From Bacteroidetes Order II. bacterium (GTDB taxonomy: Bacteria; Bacteroidota; Rhodothermia; Rhodothermales; UBA2364): a DNA stretch of 64,000 bases. The notes under the pieces were generated by a model. The model was not told where the DNA came from and did not search any database. It was given only the letters and a program-made list of their open reading frames with translations. Made by a program: the position numbers and the translations under genes. The stretch is taken from NCBI GenBank assembly GCA_016788705.1, contig JAEUSQ010000030.1:25758-89757 (forward strand). Direction: 5' to 3'. Each line of letters starts with the position of its first letter. Within the stretch, counting starts at the first letter, position 1. This document shows positions 8,923 through 18,886 of the stretch, piece by piece.

Positions 8923-11079
8923 ATGAACAAAATCCACATTTCGCTCTTCCTCATAGGGTTGTTGTGGGTCTTTACTCCCAAGACCCATGCCCAATATTGG
9001 GTTGATCCCGGTGATAACCGTTTGAATAATTCGCAATTCCGTCCGCTTTCCGACTGGCCAACCCCCACCGAGTACCGCACGGCCTCGGGGTCCCCTGGCC
9101 CAAAATACTGGCAACAACGGGTAGATTATAAAATTGAGGCCTCGTTAGACACCCTCAACCACCGGATTACAGGCAAGGAACGCATCACATACCGAAACAA
9201 TTCGCCGGATGTGTTACGGTATATTTGGATGCAATTGGACCAAAACCTGATGTCTAAGGAGCATAGCCGTACCTATCAGACGGCGGGCGCATTGCCTCCG
9301 TCCATTCCACCTGCTGCAAGGCGTTTTCTGAATGTGGATCCATTTGACGGTGGTTTTAATATCACCCGTGTGCAAGTGGTGGATGCCGCAGGGAAACGTC
9401 AAAATATGGACTACCGTATTAACAATACCATTATGAAGGTACAGTTATTGCAGCCACTCCAGCCGGGTGGAACAGTTGTTTTTGAGGTAGATTGGAATCA
9501 TATTGTCCCCGACGATGGACGCGGTGCCAAGGAGAAAACGAAATTCGGCTGGCACTATGTGAATGCACAATGGTATCCACGGGTCTCGGTATATGATGAC
9601 GTTAATGGCTGGCAAACCGATCAATTTTTGGGACGGGGCGAGTTTTATCTGGAGTTTGGTAATTTCGATGTAAGCCTTACAGTACCTTGGAACGTAATTG
9701 TGGATGCCACTGGCGCTCTTCAAAACGCAGCCGAAACCTTGACTGCCGAACAACGAAACCGCTTGGCCCAGGCCTATCAGGTAACAGACTTGGTAAAGAA
9801 CAGCCCTGTTTTTATTATCAAACCCGAAGAAGTGGGGAAACCATCTTCCCGACCCAAAACCTCCGGAACCATCACGTGGCGCTATAAGGCCGAAAACGTC
9901 CGAGATTTTGCATGGGTGGCCTCCCGTGTCTATGTCTGGGATGCTGCCGGATACCAATATAGCCCCACCGAAAAACCCATTGCCCTGCACTCGCTCTACC
10001 TAAAAGAATCCATGCCACTTTGGGATAAGGTCTCCACCCGTGCGATCTGGCAAACCATGGAAACCTATGGCGACATGTCGCTTAAATATCCATACCCGAA
10101 AGCCGTAAATGTGAACGGCCCTCCCACCGTTGGCGGAATGGAATACCCCATGCTGGCCTTTTGTGCTGGCCGTCCGAATGCCGAGGGCAAATTTAGCGAA
10201 GTACAAGAACGCGGCCTCATCTCGGTCACCATCCACGAAGTGGGGCATAACTGGTTTCCGATGATCATTGCCTCCGATGAACGAAAATGGACGTGGCAGG
10301 ACGAAGGGGTCAATTCGTTTGTGCAATACTACGCCGAGCAAGCCTATGCGAAACGATTTGGTGGGACGCCTTTTGGCGAACAGTTCAAAACAGGCGTTTA
10401 TCCCAGCCGTCGCGGGCCTGCCAAAAACATTGTGCCCTATATGCGCGATGCCGACCAAGTGCCGATTATGACGCACTCCGACCTGATCCACAAGGACTTT
10501 GGGAATAATGGCTATGCGAAACCTGCCACGGCTTTGGTGATGCTGCGCGATCACATCGTTGGCCCAAAAGCATTCGACGAGGCGTTCCGTGAGTATTCAC
10601 AAAAATGGGCCTTTAAACATCCCATGCCGTGGGACTTTTTCCGTACCATCGAGGACGGCGCAGGTGAGGACCTTGCTTACTTCTGGCGCGGCTGGTTCTA
10701 TACGACCCATGCAAACGATCAGGCCATTACCGACGTAAAATCACAAAAAGCAGCGGATTTGGTGGGCGATGACAAACGCGGTCAACATTACTGGCGCGTT
10801 ACCATCGAGAACAAAGGCAAAATGGTTATGCCAGTACAGTTGGGGATTACCTATGACGACGGTTCTTCCGAAAAACTGAAAATCCCTGCCGATATTTGGC
10901 GGAACAATGAATTAAAGTTTGAAAAAGGCTTTTTCTCAAATAAAAATGTAGTAAAGGTGGTGTTAGATCCCGATGAGGTCTTTGCCGATGTGGATCGCGC
11001 CAATAACACTTGGGAGGCTCCCAAATTGGAACAGCCCAAAACACAGGAAAGTCCCTCCTCTGGCGGACAAAAAAATTAA
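8923..11079 (+). CDS. secreted M1 family metallopeptidase
   Basis: About 718 residues from the ATG at 8923, which gives a clean signal peptide (MNKIHISLFLIGLLWVF..THAQ); an upstream in-frame start at 8878 would spoil it. Zinc site HEVGH is at residues 438-442 and the third ligand E461 falls in WQDEG, exactly 18 residues after the second His as in M1 aminopeptidases. GGMEYP upstream is the equivalent of the GAMEN exopeptidase motif. Likely a periplasmic or surface peptidase feeding on peptides. A strong terminator follows at 11106. No domain beyond the N-terminal beta saddle, catalytic part and a C-terminal beta region is evident. Confidence 0.92.
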   Translation: MNKIHISLFLIGLLWVFTPKTHAQYWVDPGDNRLNNSQFRPLSDWPTPTEYRTASGSPGPKYWQQRVDYKIEASLDTLNHRITGKERITYRNNSPDVLRYIWMQLDQNLMSKEHSRTYQTAGALPPSIPPAARRFLNVDPFDGGFNITRVQVVDAAGKRQNMDYRINNTIMKVQLLQPLQPGGTVVFEVDWNHIVPDDGRGAKEKTKFGWHYVNAQWYPRVSVYDDVNGWQTDQFLGRGEFYLEFGNFDVSLTVPWNVIVDATGALQNAAETLTAEQRNRLAQAYQVTDLVKNSPVFIIKPEEVGKPSSRPKTSGTITWRYKAENVRDFAWVASRVYVWDAAGYQYSPTEKPIALHSLYLKESMPLWDKVSTRAIWQTMETYGDMSLKYPYPKAVNVNGPPTVGGMEYPMLAFCAGRPNAEGKFSEVQERGLISVTIHEVGHNWFPMIIASDERKWTWQDEGVNSFVQYYAEQAYAKRFGGTPFGEQFKTGVYPSRRGPAKNIVPYMRDADQVPIMTHSDLIHKDFGNNGYAKPATALVMLRDHIVGPKAFDEAFREYSQKWAFKHPMPWDFFRTIEDGAGEDLAYFWRGWFYTTHANDQAITDVKSQKAADLVGDDKRGQHYWRVTIENKGKMVMPVQLGITYDDGSSEKLKIPADIWRNNELKFEKGFFSNKNVVKVVLDPDEVFADVDRANNTWEAPKLEQPKTQESPSSGGQKN

Positions 11080-11382
11080 CGCCTTGTTATAGCCATCATG
11101 TCCTGAGAAGCTGTCTTGAATCCCATCGAGACAGCTTTTTTATGGGTGATGATGATTTATATAAACATTCCTCAATTTGTCTTTCAATCTACGCATCAGC
11201 AAATGACCAGTCATTATCCGCGTGAATAGGGAACTTACTTCCTTGAACCATCGTTATATGATTTGCGATGCACCGTTTATAACAAACCAAACCAATTTTC
11301 ACGCGCCATTCTGCCCTTATTGCTACTATTTTAAGATATCTCCTAAATCGCATTGGCTCCACGCCGATCATAGTAGCAAACC
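11080..11382. other. 303-base gap: terminator, otherwise nothing clear
   Basis: The left end holds the terminator of the M1 peptidase gene. The rest (about 11142-11382) has no gene-like frame with a start, no repeat and no RNA-gene motif that I can see; it presumably carries the promoter of the following lipoprotein gene. Confidence 0.5.
11106..11141 (+). terminator. intrinsic terminator after the M1 peptidase gene
   Basis: AAGCTGTCT at 11108-11116 pairs with AGACAGCTT at 11129-11137, a 9-bp stem with a 12-base loop, followed by a T-run to 11141. Confidence 0.88.
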
Positions 11383-12183
11383 ATGAAGTGCTTTCGTTTT
11401 TTTCCCGTTTTTATATTCGCTTTTTTCCTCACATCCTGTGATGAAGCCTCTGGTCCGTATCCCCTCAGTAGGAGACCTCCAGTATTGTCCGATTTTCAGT
11501 ATTCGCCACAAGCAGTGAATCTGGCCGGATTACCCGCTTCACAGATTGAGGGCGAAAATGTGCGTATTCCCCTTGTGCTACAAACCACTGTCACCGATGC
11601 CGATAACACAGGCATAGAGGCGGTTTCGTATGGAATTTATGCCCCGGGACAATCGGTTACGCCAATCCTAAAAGGGACGTTGACGGGCAATGCTGGTCAA
11701 TATACAGCCACCGCTAACCTCTTGATCGCCAAAGGAGCTGTTGGTGTGTATAGCATCCGCGTGCAGGCCATAGACCGTGACGGCCTTGTCAGCAATATGG
11801 CTTTTGGCTCCTTTGCCTATGCCGCCGCCGGAAGTCCGCCCGTATTGGCCTCGATCGAGATGCCCGCCACCATTAAACGTCCTACCGCAGGACAGGCCAC
11901 CAATAAGGTCGTGATTGTGGCCACCGTCTCGGATCCAGACGGCCTCTCGAATATCGAACGGGTGGTGCTAAGAACCCAAAGTGGTGCCGAACTCCCGCTC
12001 TTGGACGATGGACAAAAAACCGGACTCAGCGGCGACGAAACCGCTGGCGATGGCAAATTTACCCTCATCATTCAAGTAAATAGCAGCAATGCTCTTGGCA
12101 TAAACACCTTCGACTTTCAGGCATTTGATCGGACTGGCTTGACGAGCAATGTGATTCGTAAGTCCATCGAGGTGATAAACTAA
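11383..12183 (+). CDS. lipoprotein with Ig-like/choice-of-anchor-type beta domains
   Basis: A 266-residue lipoprotein: signal FRFFPVFIFAFFLTSC with the Cys in a lipobox near residue 19. The rest is beta-rich with two similar halves, each having a D-A/P-D-N/G turn (TVTDADNTGIEAVSYGI and TVSDPDGLSNIERVVL) and a DRDGLVSN / DRTGLTSN end, which suggests two Ig-like domains. GDETAGDGKFTL resembles the choice-of-anchor X pattern. Specific function is unknown; surface or periplasmic display is inferred. It precedes the beta-propeller protein by 41 bases and may be cotranscribed with it. Confidence 0.8.
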   Translation: MKCFRFFPVFIFAFFLTSCDEASGPYPLSRRPPVLSDFQYSPQAVNLAGLPASQIEGENVRIPLVLQTTVTDADNTGIEAVSYGIYAPGQSVTPILKGTLTGNAGQYTATANLLIAKGAVGVYSIRVQAIDRDGLVSNMAFGSFAYAAAGSPPVLASIEMPATIKRPTAGQATNKVVIVATVSDPDGLSNIERVVLRTQSGAELPLLDDGQKTGLSGDETAGDGKFTLIIQVNSSNALGINTFDFQAFDRTGLTSNVIRKSIEVIN

Positions 12184-12224
12184 GTCCTGTACATTCTTTC
12201 TTAGCCGATTAATCCATCAAAATA

Positions 12225-13754
12225 ATGCGCATAAAGATTTGTTTTTTAATGCTCTTGGGCATGTTTTCTTTAGGCATTTCCTATGCCCAAATTCCGACCG
12301 TTAGCGGTATTAGCCGTAATACGGTTTCAAACTTACACGGCGAAGGCGGTCGTTTGTGGGTTGGGTCACAATTGAACTTTACCGACGATAATGGAACTAC
12401 TTGGAAATTGGCGCCAGTGGATTCTATCCAAAAAGGGCGTGGTAGCGTGTATTCCTTAGATGCCGAAGGACAAGTAATTTGGGTAGGTTTAGGATATTCG
12501 CAACGCCAGAAGACCACCGATAGTGTAGAACCCGTTTCGCAAGGTTTTGCCTTTAGTGAGGACGGGGGGCAAACATGGAAATTCCGCCTGCCAGCGCTGG
12601 ATGCGCCGCAGGATTCATTGCTCACCTATGGTGTTTCGGTGATTAAGGCATTGCCCGTAACCACGCCCGTACAAAGCCCGCCCTACGACATAGACTACGA
12701 TTCTGGGCGTGGATGGATATGGACTGCTGGATGGGCGGGTGGTATTCGCGTCTCCAAAGACAAAGGCATCACGTGGCAACGTGCCATTCTCCCGCCCGAT
12801 ACCCAAGCCGAGACAAACCCAAACGTGCCACAAAACTTCTATCTTACACCAGTCCCCAGAGGAAAAAGCCGTCCCGGAAACGAAAACCATAAAGGCTTCG
12901 CGGTTTTGGTGGATGAAATGGGAACCATCTGGGCAGGCACTTCGGGAGGGCTTAATCGCTCTATGGATGGCCTTGCATGGACAAAATCTGTGTATAACGG
13001 TGGTGCCAATGGCCTTGTTGGTAATTGGATTACATCCATAGAGGAGCAACCCACCACAGGCCGCAATCCGGTTTGGGTGGCCTGTTGGAGAGCCGAACAA
13101 AAAGAAAACTTTGGCGTGGTCGTTACACGAGATGGTGGCCAAACCTTTGAGCAAATGCTACATGGCGAAAAAATTTATGACTTTGCCTTTGAAGGCAATT
13201 CCATTTATGCCGCTGGCGATAACGGTTTGTTTATTTCTCATGACAATGGCCGCTCGTGGCTTTCTGTCAGAGACTTTCGAGATACCACCCAGCCCGACCG
13301 CTACATCCGGCCAAATGCCAAAATTTATGCTGTTTCCATCGTCAACGAAGCGCTTTGGGTGGGGATGCAAGACGGATTGCTACGGAGTTTAGACAAAGGC
13401 AAAACCTGGAAACTCTTCCGAACCGAAATCCCCGTCAATCCAGCAACCCCCGCCAACGAAATCCCCAAGGTAGAAACCTATGCTTATCCGAATCCCTTTT
13501 CGCCCTCAACCGATCAAGTTATTCGGATTCGGTACGACTTAATCAAGGCCGAATCTGTTACAATACGTATTTTTGATTTTGGGATGAACCTTGTCCGAAC
13601 CCTTGTATCCGGGGAGGCCCGCAACCAAGGCAGCCGTGAAGAACTCTGGGATGGTCGTGACAACCGAGGTGTTCAGGTTGCAAACGGGCCATACTTCTAC
13701 ACGGTTTCTTCTGGCGAAGGCACTTCCCGAGGGAAAATTCTGGTACTGGAATAA
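12225..13754 (+). CDS. secreted beta-propeller (sortilin/BNR-like) protein with C-terminal FlgD-like sorting module
   Basis: A 509-residue secreted protein. After a signal peptide (MRIKICFLMLLGMFSLGISYAQ) come several propeller blades with Asp-box-like turns (FTDDNGTTW, FSEDGGQTW, SKDKGITW, TRDGGQTF, SHDNGRSW, SLDKGKTW). The last 90 residues (YAYPNPFSPSTDQ ... VTIRIFDFGMNLV ... LWDGRDNRGVQVANGPYFY) are the FlgD Ig-like module that in this group marks proteins for type IX-like secretion or surface display. Function of the propeller is unknown. The next gene starts five bases later. Confidence 0.86.
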   Translation: MRIKICFLMLLGMFSLGISYAQIPTVSGISRNTVSNLHGEGGRLWVGSQLNFTDDNGTTWKLAPVDSIQKGRGSVYSLDAEGQVIWVGLGYSQRQKTTDSVEPVSQGFAFSEDGGQTWKFRLPALDAPQDSLLTYGVSVIKALPVTTPVQSPPYDIDYDSGRGWIWTAGWAGGIRVSKDKGITWQRAILPPDTQAETNPNVPQNFYLTPVPRGKSRPGNENHKGFAVLVDEMGTIWAGTSGGLNRSMDGLAWTKSVYNGGANGLVGNWITSIEEQPTTGRNPVWVACWRAEQKENFGVVVTRDGGQTFEQMLHGEKIYDFAFEGNSIYAAGDNGLFISHDNGRSWLSVRDFRDTTQPDRYIRPNAKIYAVSIVNEALWVGMQDGLLRSLDKGKTWKLFRTEIPVNPATPANEIPKVETYAYPNPFSPSTDQVIRIRYDLIKAESVTIRIFDFGMNLVRTLVSGEARNQGSREELWDGRDNRGVQVANGPYFYTVSSGEGTSRGKILVLE

Positions 13755-13759
13755 CCTCT

Positions 13760-14455
13760 ATGCAGCAAGCAAGGATTTTGGTCATCATTCCGGCTTTTAA
13801 CGAAGCCGAAAGCATTTCACAGGTCATCGGTGATATCCCTGATGGATTGGTGGACGAAGTGGTGGTGGTTAACAATGCTTCCACCGATGAAACCGAGAAA
13901 AATGCACGCGCCGCTGGAGCCACCGTGCTGACCGAAACGCGGCGTGGCTATGGCTATGCCTGTTTGGCTGGACTGGCCTATGCAGCCAAACAAAAGCCCG
14001 ACATCATCGTTTTTTTGGACGGAGATTACAGCGATTTTCCCAACGAAATGGATCAACTTGTCGCCCCTATTTTAGCAGATAAAGCGGATTTGGTCATCGG
14101 CTCGCGCACCCTCGGAAAGCGCGAGAAAGGGGCTATGCTCCCTCAAGCCCTCTTTGGTAATTGGCTGGCTTGTTCTCTGATGAGGTTGTTATGGAAAGGA
14201 GAATTTACCGATTTGGGGCCGTTCCGAGCAATTAGATACCCCGCACTCCTGACCCTCCAGATGCAAGACAAAACCTATGGTTGGACGATCGAGATGCAAA
14301 TCAAAGCCTTACAGCAAAAGTTCCGATGCGCCGAAATCCCCACTTCCTATCGAAAACGGATTGGGGTTTCTAAAATCACTGGAACCGTTTCGGGCACGAT
14401 AAAGGCCAGTTATAAAATCTTATGGATGATTTTCCGGTATGCCATTGCTCCGTAG
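13760..14455 (+). CDS. glycosyltransferase family 2 protein
   Basis: A 231-residue GT-A fold transferase: IPAFNEAESISQVI at the N-terminus, NNASTDET nucleotide-binding loop, metal-site DGDYSDFP in place of the usual D-x-D, and an acceptor-side region with GDLGPFRAIR-like FTDLGPFRAIR and TYGWTIEMQIKAL. It looks like a dolichyl-phosphate-type or polyprenyl-sugar transferase without C-terminal membrane helices. Substrates are not predictable. Five bases separate it from the propeller gene, so it is probably in the same transcript, but the functional link is not clear. Confidence 0.9.
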   Translation: MQQARILVIIPAFNEAESISQVIGDIPDGLVDEVVVVNNASTDETEKNARAAGATVLTETRRGYGYACLAGLAYAAKQKPDIIVFLDGDYSDFPNEMDQLVAPILADKADLVIGSRTLGKREKGAMLPQALFGNWLACSLMRLLWKGEFTDLGPFRAIRYPALLTLQMQDKTYGWTIEMQIKALQQKFRCAEIPTSYRKRIGVSKITGTVSGTIKASYKILWMIFRYAIAP

Positions 14456-14534
14456 GAGTTTCATACCTAATTTATTAGGCGCACCGCGATGCCCTCATGT
14501 AAATCATTCATTTTAATCCATTCTGACCAATATA

Positions 14535-14963
14535 ATGAAAAAACAGCTTTTCTTTTTGGCTTTTGTGGTCCTTCTGGGACTTTCTTCAGTTCAAGCCCAA
14601 AAAGTCTACGATCAGGTTTTTTATACGGGTAAAACCCAAAATATTACCCTTCTGCTCACATTTGCACATGGGTACATGGGCGCCAGTGAAATCAAGACAA
14701 CAGATCAAAAAACCAAAAAAACGTCCAAGTTTCTACCTGCTTCTGATAGCCCTGATGCAACGGGCAATATCCGTTTTGACCATATCTCGGTTTCTGGAAA
14801 AAAAATGAACGATTATATAGTGGTAAACGGTTTAGATGATGCTGTTTCAGCAGTTCCCACTTCGGTAAACGGGTATTACTTCTTTAATGGGAAGCGGTAT
14901 TCGTTTAAACTCCTGAAGCGCAAAAGTAACCTGGCCCTAAACCGTTCGTGGCTTTGTGGTTAA
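14535..14963 (+). CDS. small secreted protein of unknown function
   Basis: A 142-residue protein with a clear signal peptide (KKQLFFLAFVVLLGLSSVQAQ). The mature part is beta-rich, with KTQNITLLLTFAHGYMGASEI and a Lys/Thr-rich turn TTDQKTKKTSK. I do not recognise a family. The C-terminal end (LNRSWLCG) is abrupt, but no frameshift evidence is available. It follows the glycosyltransferase after 79 bases; a 6-bp-arm palindrome (14466-14479) lies between them. Confidence 0.68.
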   Translation: MKKQLFFLAFVVLLGLSSVQAQKVYDQVFYTGKTQNITLLLTFAHGYMGASEIKTTDQKTKKTSKFLPASDSPDATGNIRFDHISVSGKKMNDYIVVNGLDDAVSAVPTSVNGYYFFNGKRYSFKLLKRKSNLALNRSWLCG

Positions 14964-15143
14964 GACATGAGCATCTGCCAGGTGCGTGATCAGAGAAGGA
15001 TATTTAGGTTCGTTTTAATGCACGAACAGATGAGAATTTTCTAAAACCGAGACGTCTTGGGCCTTACCTTAACGGTGGCAGATGAATTCTGCTCGCAAGG
15101 ACGGGTCAAAATCCTTCATTCACCGTATTGTTCATGTTGCTAT

Positions 15144-16271
15144 ATGGAAGAAAAGTTCTCGCTTAAAGATCATCTGTTCAATCCCGACAAAGTGGCCCAG
15201 TTGGCCCAACAGCTTGCCCGTGTATTCCCCGGCTTTCAATCCGCCGATTTTATAGCTGATGTGGTGGCTTCTTTTCCTGTTTTGGAACTTAAGCAACGGA
15301 TTGTACACATACGAACTTGTCTGCACACCTATTTACCAAGCGATTATCGTCAGGCCGTAGCCATTCTCTTGGAGGCCCTTCCAGCGCCTTTAGACGAGTG
15401 GAGGACAGACGATGATTTTGGCGACTTTATCCATGCTCCGTTTGGGGATTTTGTCGCACATTATGGATGTACCCAAGAACATCTGGCTTTTTCGATGGCT
15501 GCATTGCGTGAAATCACCAAACGTTTCTCTGCCGAAGATGCCATCCGTTATTTCATCAATGCCTTCCCCGAAGAAGCATTCTCCACCTTGCTCGAGTGGA
15601 CGCAAGACCCGAACTATCACGTCCGCCGCTTGTGCAGCGAGGGCAGCCGCCCCAAACTGCCGTGGTCCCAAAAACTCATTTCATCCCCCGAAAAAGCCCT
15701 CCCAATCCTCGATCGCCTTTATACCGACCCAACCCGCTACGTCACCCGTAGTGTAGCCAATCATCTGAACGATCTCTCCAAAACCCACCCCGAAATCGTG
15801 CTCCAACGGCTTTCTGTATGGACCGAACAAGGCGGCCAGACAGCCACCGAGATGGCTTTTTTGCAAAAACATGCCTTGCGGACCTTGGTGAAAACGGGAT
15901 TACCGGCCGCATTGGCATTATTGGGTTATGGAGACCATCGCGGGATCACACTAACGTCGGTGCAGCACAGCCTTGAGGTAAGAATGGGTGAAGCCCTGTG
16001 GTTTTCCTTTTGTCTGACAACAGAGGAAAGCAAAAACTTGGTGGTAGATTATGTTTTATACTTTCAAAGCAAATTAGGGCAGCGGGCCAACAAGAAAATC
16101 TTTAAGCTACGTACCATAAACCTGTCTGCTGGCGAAACCATTCATGTCGAAAAAAGACACCCACTCCGACGAAACATGACCACACGCCCGCTTTTCTCCG
16201 GTACGCACAAGGTGGAAATCCAAGTGAATGGGAACGTCTTGGCATATTTTTTCTTTGAACTAATCCCTTAA
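15144..16271 (+). CDS. AlkC-type DNA alkylation repair glycosylase (HEAT-like)
   Basis: About 375 residues from the ATG at 15144; a longer frame begins with TTG at 15057 but its extra 29 residues look non-native. The body is an ALK/HEAT-like helical repeat protein (TLLEWTQDPNYHVRRLCSEGSRPKLPW is the repair-family signature with positively charged residues), and the last 70 residues (INLSAGETIHVEKRHPLR, GTHKVEIQVNGN) form a beta domain like the Ig-like domain of AlkC. The family excises alkylated bases such as 3-methyladenine by a non-base-flipping mode. It appears as a single gene unit, in no operon. Confidence 0.85.
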   Translation: MEEKFSLKDHLFNPDKVAQLAQQLARVFPGFQSADFIADVVASFPVLELKQRIVHIRTCLHTYLPSDYRQAVAILLEALPAPLDEWRTDDDFGDFIHAPFGDFVAHYGCTQEHLAFSMAALREITKRFSAEDAIRYFINAFPEEAFSTLLEWTQDPNYHVRRLCSEGSRPKLPWSQKLISSPEKALPILDRLYTDPTRYVTRSVANHLNDLSKTHPEIVLQRLSVWTEQGGQTATEMAFLQKHALRTLVKTGLPAALALLGYGDHRGITLTSVQHSLEVRMGEALWFSFCLTTEESKNLVVDYVLYFQSKLGQRANKKIFKLRTINLSAGETIHVEKRHPLRRNMTTRPLFSGTHKVEIQVNGNVLAYFFFELIP

Positions 16272-16497
16272 ATACGCACCAACGTTCCCTGTTCATCGCC
16301 AAACCATTATCTGTTTCTGGCTCGATCCGTTAGGGTTGTAAGTAGCCCGTTGTGAAGCCTAAAGAACATGCAGAAAAGGCGATTTATAGCCAATAAGACC
16401 GAAAACGGCTAAACGAATTAACCCGATCTTTTGTATCTTACAAATGATTCTGCCCCAAAAAGCAGGGCGCACCCTCTTCAATAGACCATCACTCCCA

Positions 16498-17517
16498 ATG
16501 ATTCAAGCCTGTATCCCACAATTTGGAAGCCCCAAAGTATTTAGGATCGAAGAAGTACCCGATCCTATGCCCGGAAAAAGGGAAGTTCGGGTAGCTGTGC
16601 GGGCAAGTGGGGTGAACTTTGCAGACATTCTGGCCCGGAAAGGGTTATACCCCGATGCCCCCAAGCCATTACCCATTGTGGTAGGATACGAAGTCAGTGG
16701 TGTCGTGGATGCCATTGGGGAAGGGATATCAGACGATTTGTTGGGAAAAGAGGTGATTGCCCTCACCCGATTTCGGGGGAATGCAACCAAGGTGTGCGTA
16801 CCAGAGTCCGCGATTTTTCCGAAGTCCAAGGAAATAGGATTTGAACAGGCTGCCGCCATTCCAGTTAATTACCTTACGGCCTGGCAATTGATGGTGGTTA
16901 TGGGGAGTCTTTCTGCAGATGAAACCGTATTGATCCACAATGCCGGAGGGGGGGTGGGTATGGCAGCGATACAAATTGGCAAAAAAATAGGCGCAACAAT
17001 GATTGGAACGGCAAGTCCGGCCAAACATGAACGCCTAAAAGCTATTGGATTGCACCATGCTGTGGATTATCGCAACGCCAATTGGCCCCAAGTAGTGAGT
17101 AGTCTTACAAATGGGAAAGGATTTGAACTAATTTTAGACCCGATTGGCGGTTCTTATTGGAAGAAAAACTACCAACTTCTAAGACCCACAGGACGTCTTG
17201 GTATGTTCGGTGTCTCAGAAGTCACAGCGTCTCGCTTGCCCGGAATGCTACGTTTTATCCCCGTTCTACTGAAAGCACCTTTATGGTCACCATTGTCTTT
17301 GCTGGAAAATAGGGGCGCTTTTGGGGTAAATATGGGTCATTTGTGGGGCGAACAAACCAAAGTAGCCGCGTGGGGCCATGCCCTGATGAAAGGCGTTGAA
17401 GAAGGTTGGTTGGCCCCTCATGTAGATCGCACCTTCCCATTAGCCGACATTGCCGAAGCGCATCAATACATCGAAGACCGAAAAAACTTTGGCAAAGTAG
17501 TCCTGACTTGTACCTAA
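16498..17517 (+). CDS. zinc-free quinone oxidoreductase-like (VAT-1 type) medium-chain dehydrogenase
   Basis: About 339 residues from the ATG at 16498, which gives the usual start of the family (MIQACIPQFGSPKVFRIEEV); a start at 16444 would add 18 residues. The N-terminal GroES-like domain with ASGVNFADILARKGLYPDA, and the nucleotide-binding region with HNAGGGVGMAAIQIGKKIGA, identify the quinone-reductase/VAT-1 subgroup of MDR enzymes, which use NADPH and usually lack the structural zinc. Substrate is unknown. It is a single gene, convergent with the next one. Confidence 0.9.
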   Translation: MIQACIPQFGSPKVFRIEEVPDPMPGKREVRVAVRASGVNFADILARKGLYPDAPKPLPIVVGYEVSGVVDAIGEGISDDLLGKEVIALTRFRGNATKVCVPESAIFPKSKEIGFEQAAAIPVNYLTAWQLMVVMGSLSADETVLIHNAGGGVGMAAIQIGKKIGATMIGTASPAKHERLKAIGLHHAVDYRNANWPQVVSSLTNGKGFELILDPIGGSYWKKNYQLLRPTGRLGMFGVSEVTASRLPGMLRFIPVLLKAPLWSPLSLLENRGAFGVNMGHLWGEQTKVAAWGHALMKGVEEGWLAPHVDRTFPLADIAEAHQYIEDRKNFGKVVLTCT

Positions 17518-17624
17518 ATCGAGGTATAGTAACAGGAACAGACCTCCCAAGCTTGTATTCAGATGGAACCCTGAGTCGTTAGAATCTGGCTACAAATAGA
17601 AGAGGTATATACAACGGAAATGTC

Positions 17625-18572
17625 TCAATTCGCGACACCTCCACCTCCTCCTTGATAGGCCACACGCCAGTCGTTCCCCTGCTTTTTATAGATTGCGAAG
17701 TCGTAAGACTCGGCCATATTCCGCCGTGCGATCACCTCGAATACTCCGTCTCCATCCACATCCAATACATCGATCAGGTCTATCATCTGGGAGTCCTCGG
17801 TGGCAAATTCTCCACTACTGCCAAAAGCTGAAACGCGCATCACAAAGTTGCCTTGTACCTTTTCGGCGATGACAAAGAGCAGTTCTCGGCTAATGGTTGC
17901 TTCCCCTTCGACGGAAGAAGACCGATGTTCAATTATAAAATCACCGATAACGGTTTCCACACCTTTTCCATTCAGATCATACACCCGAATGGCTTGGGTT
18001 TGGATACTGTCCAATAGGGCCGGACTTACACCATTTTCGCTAAATGCCGATCTGGCTAAGGGTAAAATTGCCTGTTCTTCTTGCGATGTTAGTTTGCGCG
18101 TCTTTCGTCCCGGGGCATTAAACTGCTCCGAGTTTGCGGCAATGGCAAAGCGCTCGGCGTTTAACGCATTGGTAATGATTTTTACCGGATTTGCCAATCC
18201 AGCAGAATCACCACCTTCACCCTCGTTGTTGGCGGTTATTTGTACTTTTCCACTTAGGACCCCACCTATGTACAAACTAAACTTACCATTAGCCGGAAAA
18301 AAACGGCTTATGGCTTTGTTAAGTGCCTGATCAAATGCCTCTGTGGTGCTGTTTTCCGGTAAATTAGGGATAGGCTTTTCAAAGTTCCCCCCTTTAAGAA
18401 CGACAATGGGTTCCATCAATGGCTCAGCAGCAAAGGTACTGTCGGCGCCAGTAGTAACCGCATAAAGCGTTACTGAACCATCGGTGGAAGGAGTAGATTC
18501 CGTTGGAGTACAGGCAGCGAAAAACATCATCGTCGCGCATGTTATCCAAGATGTGAACATATTTCGCAACAT
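17625..18572 (-). CDS. lipoprotein of unknown function
   Basis: A 315-residue protein with the signal FTSWITCATMMFFAAC giving a lipobox at about residue 21 and a Thr/Ser-rich linker after it (TPTESTPSTDGS). The C-terminal half has DVLDVDGDGVFEVIARR, an FG-GAP or EF-hand-like calcium loop, and a beta-rich end (YDFAIYKKQGNDWRVAYQ). The similar motif is found in repeat-type surface proteins, but no family is certain. It ends with GGGGVAN and no terminator is visible downstream. Confidence 0.75.
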   Translation of the reverse strand: MLRNMFTSWITCATMMFFAACTPTESTPSTDGSVTLYAVTTGADSTFAAEPLMEPIVVLKGGNFEKPIPNLPENSTTEAFDQALNKAISRFFPANGKFSLYIGGVLSGKVQITANNEGEGGDSAGLANPVKIITNALNAERFAIAANSEQFNAPGRKTRKLTSQEEQAILPLARSAFSENGVSPALLDSIQTQAIRVYDLNGKGVETVIGDFIIEHRSSSVEGEATISRELLFVIAEKVQGNFVMRVSAFGSSGEFATEDSQMIDLIDVLDVDGDGVFEVIARRNMAESYDFAIYKKQGNDWRVAYQGGGGGVAN

Positions 18573-18886
18573 ACTTGCTCAGAATATGTGGATGAAGGTA
18601 GAAATCTGGCCTATTCGCCAACGTCTCCCAACAACACAACCACGAGAAGCATACTGGTTTGAACAATGCCATTTCAGGATGCTCCATGTCAAAATTTGGT
18701 AATATTGGGATATAACATACAAAATATTGCCCCAAGTTGCCGCAAAAAAATCCAACATAGCTATAAAAAATATCTCAAGATCCGTATTGTGATAAATTAA
18801 GTAGGTAATAAATATTTTTTTCTGTGTAATGCGACACATACAGCCGATAGGGCAAACAACATAGAAGTATCATCATGGAGCATACG
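18573..18886. other. 314-base AT-rich gap
   Basis: No supported gene. The stretch is visibly AT-rich compared with both neighbours and holds only chance frames. It marks the left edge of the AT-rich pocket that continues to 20330. Confidence 0.5.

Noticed and set aside
14466..14479. Palindrome CCTAATTTATTAGG after the glycosyltransferase gene
   Set aside because: Only 6-bp A/T-rich arms and a 2-base loop, so not distinctive enough to call a site.
18579..18839. Minus-strand 86-codon hydrophobic frame
   Set aside because: Sits in AT-rich gap DNA, with no start signal or family; likely chance.
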